Assembly (NCBI GenBank): GCA_026936325.1
Contig: JAPTHN010000008.1
Location: 15,344,259-15,408,258, forward strand
DNA: 64,000 nt
Direction: 5' to 3'
Source: Platynereis dumerilii
Taxonomy: Eukaryota > Annelida > Polychaeta > Phyllodocida > Nereididae
Shown here: one piece after another, positions 1 to 13,600 of the stretch
Layout of the letters: each line of letters opens with the position of its first letter
How positions within the stretch are numbered: the first letter of the stretch is position 1
Made by a program: the position numbers and the translations under genes
The notes under the pieces: generated by a model
What the model saw: the letters and a program-made list of their open reading frames with translations, nothing else
Databases searched by the model: none
Told to the model about the DNA's origin: nothing

Positions 1-547
1 AGATGCATTAGCTCAAGATAGTGCAGTTTTTGGTGTTAAAGGTGAGGAATTGGATAGGCTTGTGTGGCAGTTTGTGCATTTTCCCGCTCTCAACTCAGGG
101 GAAACAGACTATAGGTGTAGCAAACACCACCCAAACCTACTGAAAAGCTCAGAAAGATGTGGTTTCAACCTGAAATCTAATGGTACTACTGAGTAAATGG
201 GGATATGTTGGCTTTGTATGCAGACATTCGCCTGAAATTTGACTTTTCATATAGTCCGTGACAGCATGTACAATGTGAGATATCCTCCGGTTCTATTCGA
301 GAACTTGAGTATGATAAGTATACAAGTGACTATAAGATGATACATTTAGAAATGACAGGAAAAAAAAGAGCATGTCTTTTAATTTCACTGTCTGAAAAAT
401 GAGTTCAAAGTTTTGTTATACAGATCCTGTACACCCAGACAATCTACTTTGCTGAAGTGATCCCGTATTACACAGACAAGACAGCAATGAAGATGATTAG
501 ACAGAAAAGAAAAAACTTCTTCCCAACAAAACCAAATATAATCTAGA
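1..547. other. flank / possible 3' UTR of the minus-strand gene
   Basis: No ORF or repeat that I can recognise. If the minus-strand exon at 548-665 is real, this stretch would hold its 3' UTR. The only poly(A)-like hexamer I see on that strand is an ATTAAA near 376-381. Confidence 0.3.
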
Positions 548-665
548 TTAGACCAATGTCTCAGTCACTATGGCTTGTTGAGAGTAGTTCTTGTAACCTT
601 TGACAGGAGGTCTCCACATTGCAATGTTATCTGTAGGAACCTTGGCCAGCCAGGTATCAATATCT
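548..665 (-). CDS. probable terminal coding exon of an unidentified gene
   Basis: On the minus strand a TTTTAG acceptor at about 666-670 is followed by 38 codons and a TAA at 548-550. The peptide contains DIDTWLAKVPTDNIAMWRPP and ends TETLV. It is compositionally protein-like, rich in W, P, V and Y. About 97 bases upstream, a GTGAGT donor (exon end at 763) leaves two bases that combine in phase with this exon, so a short penultimate exon ending ...NDSLESE is possible. I do not recognise the family. Any further upstream exons on this strand would have to lie within the plus-strand gene's territory, which is unusual and lowers confidence. Confidence 0.4.
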
Positions 666-763
666 CTAAAATAACGAAAAGAGATCAAAGGTGTTTACTT
701 AACACAAGTAGGTCACCCTGGGGCTTGTAAAAGTGTGAAAACAGTCCTGTTGGTCTACTCACT

Positions 764-1287
764 CAGATTCTAAGCTGTCATTCTTATTCAGTTGAGTGGT
801 TGTCAATGGTTACCACATTTCTGATAGTTTTTCTGAGTTAAGACCCCTTGAAATTCTCTTCTCTCAGGCTATATTCTCACACTGATATTGCAATACTTGC
901 AATATCAGCCCTCTATTGCCCAACGTCACTCAGTTTTTGTGATATTGCTTCCCGCATGTGATATTATTACTCCAGTATAGATACTTTTACTTGGATTCTA
1001 CCTATTATTAATGCATCTGACATTTATGAAACAAAGTTTCAATTTAAGAAAACATTCCCTTCAGCCTAATTTCTTAAATTTTAAAAGGCCAATTTGCATC
1101 TGACAATAAATACCACAACAAGTCAATTCACAATTTATTCATAGAGAATATCACTTCCTTAGACCATCACGAGATAACAAAAGAATTACAAAATACAAAA
1201 CAAGATGCTGCTCTTACATTTACATTGCAAGTCTTACATTCAAGTCTCTTGATGCCAATCTCACAAATAATATTAATACATTTTTAG
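764..1287. other. unannotated stretch left of the large gene
   Basis: AT-rich with no convincing ORF, RNA gene or repeat. It may be an intron of the large plus-strand gene, whose 990-codon exon begins in phase 0 without a start codon, so upstream exons are expected here or beyond the left edge. Confidence 0.3.
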
Positions 1288-1382
1288 AGCCCCATAGCAA
1301 TGCCACTGATGACGACGATGAGTCGCTGTCCCAAAATTCCAGCAAGAATAAACTACATCTCATGCACACTCTTAACAAAAAG
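1288..1382 (+). CDS. possible small upstream exon of the large gene
   Basis: After a TTTTTAG acceptor, one frame stays open and reads PHSNATDDDDESLSQNSSK and onward to ...LNKK. This acidic, Ser/Asn-rich composition resembles the next exon. It would end in phase 0 at AAG|GTTTTA, which matches the phase-0 start of the exon at 1685. Against it, the donor is weak and lies inside the left end of a MITE-like element. It could be chance. Confidence 0.2.
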
Positions 1383-1644
1383 GTTTTATATGGAGCCTTT
1401 AAGGGTACTATAAGCTGGTATAGATAAGGAACCCTAAAAGGTTCATTATTCGACTTTTAAAAAGGTTCCAACAGCAATAGAAAACAACACATGGAGAATC
1501 CAGCTGTACTAAACTCCCATAATGGAACCCCTTTCTCGCCAGTTGGGAGCATAGGGCCCCATCATAGGGCTTTCCTACCACTATTGAACCTTTTTTCAAT
1601 TCAGTTGAACCCTATATACCATCAAGAACCTTTTGTGTTAAGAG
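1369..1644. mobile_element. MITE-like inverted-repeat element (~276 bp)
   Basis: The ends are inverted copies of CTCTTAACA(a/c)AAAGGTT, and several shorter AAGGTTC / GAACCTT pairs lie inside. There is no coding capacity. It ends only about 40 bp before the acceptor of the 990-codon exon. I could not identify a target duplication. Confidence 0.55.
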
Positions 1645-1684
1645 CGCAACTCATAAACTCATTGCATTCCTTTCCTTCTTGCAG

Positions 1685-4654
1685 AGTGACTTCATAAAGA
1701 GACGGGTTCAGGAGCTCGGAGCGTCGTTCACGAAACCAGACCAAGCGCCAAGCAATGGACAGGGGCAACAGTCGACTACTGTCCACATCAACTTACGGAG
1801 AGGTAGTAATTCCTCACTTCTAGACGTCAAAGATGAGTCTACTTTGAAAGGAGAAGATCGGCAATCACGAGTTCGAACACAATCTCTTAACGGTCAGATC
1901 TCACAGAGTACCGATTCACCACAAGAATTATCACAATCTCTGTCACAATCAAATCAGAAATTGCAAGAATCAGATAAGAACATCAAGCTTCAGTTGTACA
2001 TAAGAAGTCCTGAGAAACAACAAGGGTTTCAACGCCGACAGAGTACCGGAGGTTCCGTCGTTACGCAAAAAGAAGGTCCCTTCAAGAAGCTACAGACAAG
2101 GAGTCAGTCCCTATCTCCTTTGCACAAAGAAAGGGGACAGGTACCCACAGACCAAAAAGGTGAAACAGAGACATTACCTCCGACGCTGCCAAAAAATCCT
2201 CCCCCGGTTCCAGCAAAGAAAGCGAAACCGCCGAAACCGAGAAAGGCACGTCGGTCGCGAGCTCAACAACAACAACAAAATCAGAACCAAGAACAGCCTA
2301 CAACAGAACAATCATCATCAGCTCAATCATCAGAAACGTCACAACAACAGCAGCAGAAAGAAGCAGATAAACAGAATAAACAGGACGAAAATCAACCACA
2401 GACTCCAACCAAGCAGATTTTACGGAGGAGTCCCTTTTCGCCAGTACTTCAACGTTCCAACTCAAATCACTCACCAACTCGAAGCGACTCTCAGAACACA
2501 TCACCAACCAATCAATCAGCATCTAGCCAATCACAGAGTCCAACTCCAAAGAATACACAAGCTAAACCACCTGCAGGGAAAGGTTCAAAGTCCCCGGAAG
2601 TGAATGGTGATCAACCGGATTGGATTAAAATTCCTGCATCTCCGAGTCAAATCAGGAAGCAGCAGTTATTACAAAGGAAAAAACAGGCTGCCAATGGTGT
2701 AGCCGATTCTAAGCCAGATTCTAAGCCAGAAGCTAAGGTTGAGGCCAAGCCAAGTAGCAATCAGAAAGCTGAGGTTGAACCACTGCAAGTTTTTCCATCT
2801 CCGAGCCAAATCAGAAAACAACAACTACAGCAAAAGAAGCTCAGTCAAGCATTAGAGAAGACTGTAGAACAATCAAAATCACCAGTTGCAAGTGACAATC
2901 AGTCAACAAGAGCAACTAAAGTTCAATCTCCATCAAGCCAGGAGCAAAGTCAGTCTCCAGTGAAATCAGTTGAACAACCAACCTCTCCGGTTAAACAAGC
3001 TCAACCGAAAACAGAGTCACCGGAGTTGAATAACAATCAACCAAAAGCTCAATCAGTTGACAGACAGATTGTCAGGCAAGCTGAAAGTCCAGTAAAAGAA
3101 GCACCAAGAGCATCAAGTGTACCCAATGATAAGAAAACCCAAGCCCAGCAAGAGGAGGATGACGATGAAGAACAAAGATTAAAAGTCTCGGTGAGAGACC
3201 GGATTTTGGCTGCAGAGAGAGCGGCTAAAGAAAACCAAGAAGCAGAGCAGTTAGAACGAGAGCGGTTACTGTTCAAAAGAAGATCAGACAGAAGTAGAGA
3301 TAGAGAGCTAAGGTCCAGCAGTCCCAAGTCAGTCGGTGAGAGACAAATTGTTCAGGGTGAGGAAAGAGCACAAAGCAAAACGGGGCAGAAAGAGACCACG
3401 CTACGGACAAATTCTGTCCAAGAAACCAGCGTAGACGATGATAACTTAGAAGTAAAACTCACACAGTTCAAGAAGAAAGATCAACAAGAATTAACAAGGT
3501 TAGAAAGGGAAAGAGAAGAACAGTTGGAAAGAGAACAGGATTACGCAAAACAACAACAAGCTGAACAAGAACGACGGGAAGCTGTATTGCGGCAGAAGGA
3601 AAGTGTCCTAGCAGGGAAAGCATTGAACATCACGCCAGTGAAACGCGTAAGCGTCACTGAGCTATTTGAACAGGAGGCAGAGAGGCTGACCCAGGAGAGA
3701 GAAAAGGAGCTAAAAGAAAGAGATAGGCTAGACAGGTTGAGGTTGAAAGAACTACAATCACAGACTGACAAAGCCAAACTACAATCACAGACCGAAAAGG
3801 CCAAACTACAATCACAGACCGACAAAGCCAAGAGCGATAAGTTAGAACAAGACAGATTGAAGCAAGAGAAAGCCGAACGAGACAGGAAGATCCAGGAAAG
3901 GCTAGAGAAATTCAGGCAAGGTGGAAAGACAGAAATCAAACAGGGACCAAGTATTCTAGATGAAGATCCAAGGTTAATACAAGTTGTTGATCCTGAAGAA
4001 AAGGATAGATTGGAGAGGTTGAACTTCATCGAATCACAGTTAAAGTCAACAGAGACTCATCCGAAAGAGACTCGTCCGAAAGCTGCGCCATCAGAGCGTC
4101 ACATCTCACTGAGTGCAGAGCAGCAGGAGAGGATAGCCAAGTACCAAGCAAGGAAGTTGAAGTATCAAGGTGAAGAAGAGAGGATTGCTAAACAGAAGAA
4201 GCAAGCAGAGGAACAGATAAAGCAAGAACAAAGCAGATTGGACAGACGGATAGAGAAACAGAAGTCAGCGGAACAGGCTCGGATAGATGAACGAATCTTA
4301 CGACATAAACAGAAAGAGCAAGCGAGGTTAGGTTTACAAACAGACAATACTCCCCACACTCCCAAGCAAGTCTTGCCTCAGAGGAAGGTACCAGACAGGA
4401 CTCAAGATATTGGATTATTACAACAACAACTCTTAGACGACGAGCATCAACTATCAGTCATGACGCAACGAATGGGGGACCAACACCAGCTGGGTGACCA
4501 GCAACCGGACGACGAATATGAAAAACTTTTGGAAATTACCAAACAGCTGGAAGAGAGACAAAGACTTGTTGATCAGCTGTTAATGGAGAAGAAAAAACAG
4601 CTGGAAGACAGGAAAAAGCAGATCGGAGATGGCCGCCTTCCGAGTACAGCCGAT
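1685..4654 (+). CDS. 990-codon exon: low-complexity, SH3-ligand-like and coiled-coil region
   Basis: A single uninterrupted exon between TTCTTGCAG and GAT|GTGAGT. Order by residue within the exon: Ser/Gln/Arg-rich disordered part (1-165); Pro-rich stretch with [19 protein letters not shown] (about 170-195), a typical SH3-ligand composition; poly-Gln runs (about 195-235); an SPxR/S-rich part with [10 protein letters not shown] occurring twice (about 318 and 370); an acidic EEDDDEEQ patch near 490; then about 480 residues of Glu/Arg/Lys/Gln helix with heptad-like Leu spacing, including a perfect-spaced 9-residue repeat LQSQTDKAK three times (nt 3752-3832). No catalytic domain is recognised. A scaffold or cytoskeletal linker role is only a guess from composition. 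Confidence 0.85.
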
Positions 4655-7600
4655 GTGAGTGATTATCCATTGCTTAACCAGATGGCAACCAATCCAAAAA
4701 ATGTTAGTACAAGGTATTTAGGTAGATGTAGAGTAGTGTAGAATAGTTTGTATATTTTCACCTTTTACAATATATACTCATTTCAAATGTTCCAAATACA
4801 ATATGCATGGGTTTTGGGTAATTTTGTTGCAAATTTTGGCTTGGAATTTCATGATTATTTTAACACAGAAAAACTTTTGCCTTTGTATATCTAATACAAT
4901 ACATGACATTACATGTACATCTAACTGATATCTAGAATTTACTAATGCCACAAAATAACAACTATTTTCAAAAATATATGCAAAACTATCATTAATACAG
5001 TATTAACAAACTATGTAACATAATACACAAATGTATAAAATAATTATATAAATTAAAAAAGTGGGATAAACATTGGAACCATTTGGAGTGAGCAAGGCCT
5101 TTGTTAAGTGTTCCCAAATTATGATGTATGTTCGTCCGCAGGCGGTTATAAAGAAGAGAGCAGAAGAAATTATCGGCAGAAATCAAAAACCGGAGGCATC
5201 GATATTTGATGATGATGATGAAGTGTCGCACATTTTTAAACCGGTTCACCCTGCCCCGGTAAAAAGTATTCCCTCTGCTGTGAGTTTGGCTTTTGTATAT
5301 ATAAGAATGCTTCAATTGCAGTTAGATCACATTGTTATGTTGTACTTAAAGCCTCATTGTCAGTTATATATCTTTGAATTACAATTGTTTTGCTTAAAAA
5401 TTAAAAGGATGAAATATCTGTGTATTATATTGATTATTTACACTAAATTTCTGCATGCAAATTGCATCAAAATTGGTGAAAACCTTTCAAATTTAGAATA
5501 TTTTCTTTGGACATATCAGGAAATAGTTTTGATGTCAAAAGATGAAGCATATTGGAAATTGCAAGATCTGGCACTTTCTCCTCAACGGAATGTCTCGCTT
5601 ATACAAATGTCTATCTTGGCTATATTATCCTTCTATCATAATGATATAATGCAGAATGTTTTGATCTGTTTAAATATTTCGAAACTGACATGGATGCTTT
5701 AAGTATTATTTTATCAGGCAAAATGCAAGATCTGGTGACTGTTACCTCCAGGTCTTGTTTACAGATTTTGCCATCAATGTATCTAACTGCAATCGCGATT
5801 GTTAATTTGGTTGGTTCTTCAAATGTTATCTAGAAGTTTGGTGTGATCAAAGTGTCCAAACTTTGATCAGATTTTTTCCGATAGTTGATATCGTTATTGG
5901 CCTTGCTCACTGCATATCAATTATAAGTGAGTATTGTTTATAGATGTTTGCACTTGCGGTATAATGGGAAATTGCAATTGGATATTTATATCATGAATTA
6001 TTTATGGGATGTAATGGTGTAAGCGTGCTTAGTCGAAACAGGTTATGGTGACCGGAGGTATAAAAATCACTTACATTACTGGTTTGCACACTTCTCTTGG
6101 TGTCGCTTATACAATGTAATGATATAATAATATATGGATTTATTTTAGAGCTAATTTCAGTGAACCAATTTCAGTATACTGCTCATCAGTGCTTACCCAA
6201 CATATTTGTAGAAAAGAAAAGGTGGAAGATTTTTGTAGATAGAAATTGCACTTTTAAGTACTGACAAATATTATGGTGAAAAAATAAGTTATGGATATAA
6301 TTTTTAATATTGAATATTGACAAAGAAACCAAGATGTGCTTCTCACTGAATTAACTCCATAATGATTATTAAAAAATGAGCTTTTTTTGGATGCCATCTA
6401 AACATCACACAATAATGCTTCTGAAAATCTGTTTATAAAATAATGTATTCTTAATTTATTTACCAATCTATGCAGAAAACAAGACATCCCTCTGGTGATT
6501 TATTGGAGAACATTCCAACAGCAAGACCAGTGCCAAGACTCAGCAAGGACTATGAGGTAAGAAAGGGATATTAGATTATTTAAATATGTTTGAGATTTGC
6601 TTGAATATGCTGAGGTCAATTTTAATATTCATTGACTTCCCAGAACGAAATGAGTTTAGCCATTCGCCGGCATTCGGCTGTCACAGTGATTCTTGAACTT
6701 GTTAAGCTTTTGAGGAATATGAAGAAGACGACAGGATGTTACAGCGACAAAGGAAAATTCAAAAGTCAAACAAACTTGCCTATGACCCTAAACTTGATGC
6801 TATTATAACTGATGTTAATTTGTTGCAAAGAAGAAATTGAGCCTTCATCCAAGGCGAGACAAATTGATAACTCAATAGCTTCTCAGATCTTCGCGAGCCC
6901 CTTTTTTGGCATCTAGAAAAAAAGAGTAATCTCAATTTTTTATAATGTCAATTTAATAAAAACTTGTGGGTAAGTGCAACTTTTTTTAAGCCTTTTAAAA
7001 TTCTATTGGGTCAGTTGATCTGAGAAGTTATAAATCAACTATGTCTTGCCTAGTTGATACTTCAAAAAGATTGTGAAATTTTGGAAGGTTTTTCTCAAGA
7101 TACAACTATATGCTGATCAACTGTTTATATGAATTGGCATTTGACAGAAATCAGGCCAGGTGTAATGATGTGTGTGTATACATGTGGGGATTGTTTGTTA
7201 TATTTAATCATATATTGATAGAGACCAGGTTGTAAGGTGGATGTTTACAAACTTTGTTTATCACATTTTGAGGATTGACAACTAACAGGGTTTATCGCAT
7301 ATCATACGGTTTATCCAACATTTTGAAATGTTGGCTTTTCCAATATTGTAAATATTTACTTGAGTATACTTATGCCGCCTCACAAGATGGGTTACATAAT
7401 AATTTCCCATTTGTGTATCTCTTGAAAGTAGACACATCACTATGTAGAGGAGACCGGGGCTGGTTGTCACAGGGGCAGGTTGTCACAGTGTGTAAAACTT
7501 AAACATGCTACTATTTCTATATAAAGCATGCAGGAGCACTGCCATTCTGTATGAATGGCAAAAGGGGAGTGACTTAAACCTATCTGGTGAATATATACCT

Positions 7601-10600
7601 ATATCAATCGAAATCTTGATGTGATATTGGACATTTTTTAAAATTCAGAATTCGGGGCAGGTTGTCACACTTTCGGGGCAGGTTGTCACACTCTCGGGGC
7701 AAGTTGTCACACTTTTGGTTATGAGCTCGAATGCAGGAAGTGGAACTCTGTAGGGCAAATCTTGACCAAGAAAAGTTATTTTGGACATATGAGGAATCCT
7801 TTACTTGCCAAGTGAAGACCTTAACAAACATGCTACTGTGTACAAGAGTGCTGCAAATGAAGGCTTACCAATCAGTAGGAAAGCATTCTGATACGGAGTA
7901 GGATTTTTACGATTATTTTGGAAAATTTTACATATAAATTTGAAATGGATTTATTTAAACACAATGCAATATCTGCATACATCTTCAGTCATCAATAGCA
8001 TGTATAAAGCACAAATTTATATTTGTGTTCGTTTTTTTGGTTTAAAAGCCTGGTCCTAATAGGTAACAACCAGCTTCAAAAAGTGTGACAACCTGCCCCG
8101 CCTTTTTGTGACAACCTGCCCCGACTGATGAAAATTCCAAAAACGGGTGACCAAGGCCGTTGTTATCAAAATTTTCACTATTTGTTCTAATGATGATTTA
8201 AAGAAATGTTTATATGGTAAGTGTATTAACTGTATCTTTTTCAACAACTATTTGATAAAGACTAGCATTGCATGCAAAGTTAAAGGTAAAAAATTACTTT
8301 TTGTGACAGGAAATTTTTAACAGTCCTTGTGCCTACCAGACTTCCTTCCAGGGGTCAAGATTTTTCAAAAAGACTCCAGTGGGTTATAAAAGCAAAAAAC
8401 AATGATTGGTTGAGCTGTGTGACTCCATAGTTTAGTGCAATAAAAAGTGTGACAACCTGCCCTTGTGACAACCAGCCCCGGCCTCCCCTACTGTTTGCTC
8501 TATGCGAAGCGACCTAGTTAATCATAAAATCTTAAATTTTTACTAGATACCAATTCAATTACAACATAACATAGCCAGTATGCTGTATTTAAGTATTAGA
8601 CATCTTGATGTGAAATTACAAGCATTAAATATTCAACAATCAAAGGATTTGGCAATTCTTTGCCAAAAATTCACTGTAATTTACTTAAACTGCCTAATCT
8701 CCCAGAAAACTTAACTGATCTGAAAATTTTTATGTGTATTACTGGTGCTATAAGACAGCATACTGGCTATATTGCAAAGTTTGTTGTTTGCGCTATATGA
8801 GAACTAGCAAAATGTAAACAAAAAAATCCTTAATTAGGTCACTTGGTGAGTACACAGTGGTCAACATGTTTTACTGCAGAAAGTTGTGAAAGTGTTGAAG
8901 ATTTTTCATAAATGAAAGTGATACATATCATTATTATGATCAGCTTTGACTTTCAGGTAATATTACCTGTTTTACTAACTGAACTTGCAATGGCTGTTCA
9001 TTGAATTCCCATTAAGAAATATATCCACCAATATATGAGAGGTTAAGTTGTATTGCAAACATCATCAACAGATGTCAGATGTGCAGCATTTTTTTCCCGG
9101 ATGATTTAAGCTGTTATGAGGGCTTTTCTCAGTAAAGACTCTGTCACACAATTTACCACAAAAGCAATAACTTTTGCTTGTTTTGTTCAATCATCTCAAT
9201 TCCAAAATAGATCTGCTTTCATGCAAAGTATCTTATGGCATAAATACATTTCAAAAATGTTGTGTAGGTCTGGTACCCTCGCCCGGAGTGGTTTCATCAG
9301 TAAAAACCTGAAATTTGTGAAAATTTTCAAATTTTTATCACTATTGCATGCAATAAGCATATTTTGAATGGTGCCACTGCCTAATGTGGTGTTGTCAGTA
9401 TTGGCCTGCAGCTGAAATTTCAAATTTGTGAAAATTTGTCGAACTTTTGTAAATCTTGTAAATTGCAATATGTTTGTATGCATAACAAAGTCACTTTCAT
9501 AATATTACATGCAGGTATACAAGGTATATATAGGTGTGCAATGAACCTGATTAAACATTGTTTAAAATAGGCCACATAATCAAAATGCCTCCCCCTTTAC
9601 AAAATTTGAACAAAGGCCAATATATTGAATTTATGTAGATTTAGAGTATAGCTAAATCCAATATTTTTTCCTGATATCAAAATTCAACAATATTAAGTAT
9701 ATGCACCTACATAACTCTTATGGATTTACCTGATTTTAAGTGGGTCAGTGTAATAATAAACCCCCTCCCCTATAGGTCTATCACTTACAACACATATAAA
9801 TAGGCCTTGTATATATATACACATTCTGGACTGAAAAGCCTTTGAAACATCTGGGTGTACTATATATACTCACTACACACATATACACAGAAACACAGCT
9901 GGATTTGCAGGCTGTATGGCTGACTCCAGCCTATCCTGCTGTTTCCTGTGTATAATTGATGTTTTTTGACAATGCACATAATATATGCAGTAAAAAGATA
10001 TATCCAAAGGAGTTTACTATCTGGTTGGCTGCAGCATTATTATCAGGACTCGGACAGCGAGGATTCTGAGGATTATAATCCCGATAACAGTCAGGATTAC
10101 GATGAAGTCATAGAAGCTGGAGACTTCCAAACAGCAATGATGCAAGACAGTTACCTGGATCATGTGGATACCAGGCCTAGGGTGAGAGATTTTAATCGAA
10201 AGTTACTTTTGATGTAATGAAGTTCAGCTACATCAAGTTAATCGATAAGTTTTGCTATGCGCTAGGACTGTTTGCATGCTAATTATACAGATCTGCCGAA
10301 GTATATTGCTTTTGCATTTCTATTTAGGTTGAAGTGGTTTTTTCTTTGTGAGAGTTAGGAAAGAATATAAACTTAAACTTACTTTTGATGTAACAAAGTT
10401 CAGCTACAACAAGTTAGTCAATAAGTTTTGCGATGCGCCAGGACTGTTTGCATGCTAGTTATACAAGTACATATTAATTGCTTTGGAACATTTATTCACA
10501 TGTGTGGTGATTCTGGTGAGATGGTTTTTTATTTGCAAAGGGTGGGAGAATGATTTTAATCGAAAGTTACTTTTGATGTAATGCAGTTTGGCTGCGTCAA

Positions 10601-13600
10601 GTTTGTCAATAAGTTTTGCAATGTGCTTTGTATGTTCACACGAAGGTTATACAGATCAGCAAAAGTATATTGTTTTTGCATTTCTATTTAGGTTGAAGTG
10701 GTGTTTTCTTTGTGAGAGTCAGGAAAGAAAATAAACTTAAACTTACTTTTGATGTAATGAAGTTCAGAAACATCAAGTTAATCGATAAGATTTGCGATGC
10801 ACCAGGACTGTTTGCATGCTAATTATACAGATCTGCCGAAGTATACAAGTACATATCAATTGCTGTAGAACTTGTATTCACAAGTGTGTGGTGATTCTGG
10901 TGAGATGTTTTTTTTATTTGCAAAGGATGAGAGAATGATTTTTGTCAAAAGTTGCCTTTGGTGTAATGAGGTTTGGCTCAGTCAAGTTTATCAATAAGTT
11001 TTGCGATATGCTTTGTATGTTTGCATGCAGGTTATAGGCCCTACAGATCAACAAAAGTAATTGCCTTTGCGTTTCTATTTAGGTTGAAGTGATATGTTTC
11101 CTTACTTTTGATATAATGAAGTTCAGTGCCATAAAGTTATTAGATGCACTAGGACTTTTTTCATTCAGATTTTGTACATATCTACAGAAGTATACAAGTA
11201 CATGACTCTTGAAGTCGTATTTACATGCAAGTGAGAGAAAGATTGAAATCGAAATTCATTTTTTGATGCAATGCAGTTAAACTACATCAAGTTTGTCAAT
11301 ATGTTTAAAATGCACTCCAGAGGACTTTTTGTGGCTGTTAGCATGGAAATTTGTCTATACATATGAACAACATTTCTTGTACAAGTTATTTTAGTAGTCA
11401 ATAATTATAAGTTGCACAGTGTGCATGGAAATAATTTTTCTGGATGTTGTAGCATGTATAGGATTTTGAATTACTTAAAGTCACTTCAGTTGTTTTTATT
11501 AATTTGTGAATAAGTTAAGTTTATCAATGTGGTAGCATGAAGTGTTGCTTGGTATTGGTTAATAAATGAAACATGTATTTAGAATTTTGTGTTCTGTAAA
11601 TTTTTCTGTTTGTACAATTGTTGTGAAAATGTTGGTCCTGCAGAAGTCACTGTAATTTTAGGATGCAGAAAGGAGTGTTGTGTTTTCTTTTGCATCAATA
11701 AGGTTGTTTTGGCTGCACATGTCCATGTTTGTATGTATACCTATAGGCATGACAAATTTGACTGTATATGAACTCCGTTTAGTTTTAATGCACATGTTGA
11801 CATGTCATTTAAGTTTTTACAAGGCAAATTATGAAGCATAAGGAAGATGCTTATGAGGCTTTATAATGCATTAAATTATTATATTTTGAAGTTTCTTTTT
11901 ACTGCATATGCTTTAATTGCGAGGAATAGGCCTATGTATACACTCTAAAAAATGTCGGGACAAAATTGGTTTTTTAGATTCAAAATGGTTTTTTGAAAAA
12001 CCAAATTTCAATGCAAAACCAACATGGATTTAAAAAAATTTTTTTAAATTCAAAATGGTTTTTTGAAAAACCAAATTTCAATGCAAAACCAACATGGATT
12101 TTTAAAGTATTTCTAAGTTATACTTTCAAGATGCTCTTTTAAAATTATTTTTTAAAATTGATTTGCAATTGCTTGTTTTGATAATTTATTATAAGAACAC
12201 AAATACTGTGAAGTCATGTATATAATAATTATCCGCTTTATACTTTGCATTTGAAAAATCAATTTCTGAAGCCATTGGGTGTAGTGATATGTCTTAATGT
12301 ATGTTATTCTGCATGACCATATGGTCATATGATCTACATGATGTTGAGCAATGATATACCATGGAGCTACAAGGTAACTCTCATGGATATACATACATTC
12401 AGGCAGATTTAGGACACCTTTTGGTATATATATGGACATTGCTTCTTTTTTTATTCAACCATATAATCTTTGCATATTATGTTAGATAAGTTGCAAAATA
12501 TGAACGTTTGCTGAGTTTTTGAATATCTGAAAATTTCTTCCTTCCTCTCTCTGTTTTTTTCCTTTTTTGTGACATATGTGTGTGTATATGTGGGCTTATT
12601 CTAAAACATACAGCACAATATTTATGGCCAAATGTTTTTTCTTTATACCCAATCCAGCATAGGCCTACTGCATGTCCAAGATATTATGTGGGTGGCATTC
12701 ATTATTTTGTGATTTATCGATATATTTGATCTAGTTGTATACATTCTAGGGGTCATAAATCTATATATAACAATAAAAATACATTATGAATATAGCTCAT
12801 GGTAATTTTTCTGGAGGCCATAATTGTTTTGCTCATATAAAGATACATGTGCATAAATTTGATATATATCAGAGTTGATCTGACATTAGAAGACCTTCTG
12901 TAAATACAAATCCTTCCAAATTTAGCACTAAGCAGCTAGATAAACACCATATCAACATAAAAATGTATTTTACATCAATTACATGCACTGAATTTTAATG
13001 CATTTCGTTGAAAGAGAAAATTTTAACCAAAATATATTGCATTATAGTCTGTAATCAAAGTAGGAAATACAGACACTTTATTTGTCAAGCGGTCAGCCAT
13101 TTCTTAAAGTATTCCATAATAATCTTTTTGCATTTATTCAATATTGTTTAATTGCTCTAATTACAGCCAAACACTTTGATATAGAATTAGAGTGGACTGT
13201 GGCACTGTGAAAATGGCACTCCGTGACTCATGATAGCCGATGAAGTGTCATCTTCTCTACTTTCAACATAGGAAACATAGAGGCTGTTTGATTAGTCATG
13301 ATCAAGAGAAAGCCATTTGACTTCTCATGACGGATTTTAGAGTGAAAATCATATGCATAATCCTTTCGTTTGGCTGTCACCAACAAGTGGGATAAGTCTC
13401 CTTCAATCAAATTAACATTGAAAGCATTGGGTTTGATCATGACAAATCATCAGCATGATGACACACGAAGTGCCATTTTCACAGTGCCACAGTCCACTCT
13501 AATTCTATATCAAAGTGTTCGGCTGTAATCAGAGCTGCTCTGAATAGAAAAACTGATATAAAACTGTGAAGGTCAGATTTTGACCATAACAAGTCGCCAG

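Noticed and set aside
4655-4741. C-terminus of the giant exon at the TAG at 4739 as a true protein end
   Set aside because: A strong GAT|GTGAGT donor precedes it in phase with the next exon, and the residues after the donor have no coding character.
10182-11300. CRISPR-like or satellite array
   Set aside because: Units are long, diverged and alternate in two types. This is an intronic tandem repeat in a eukaryotic gene.
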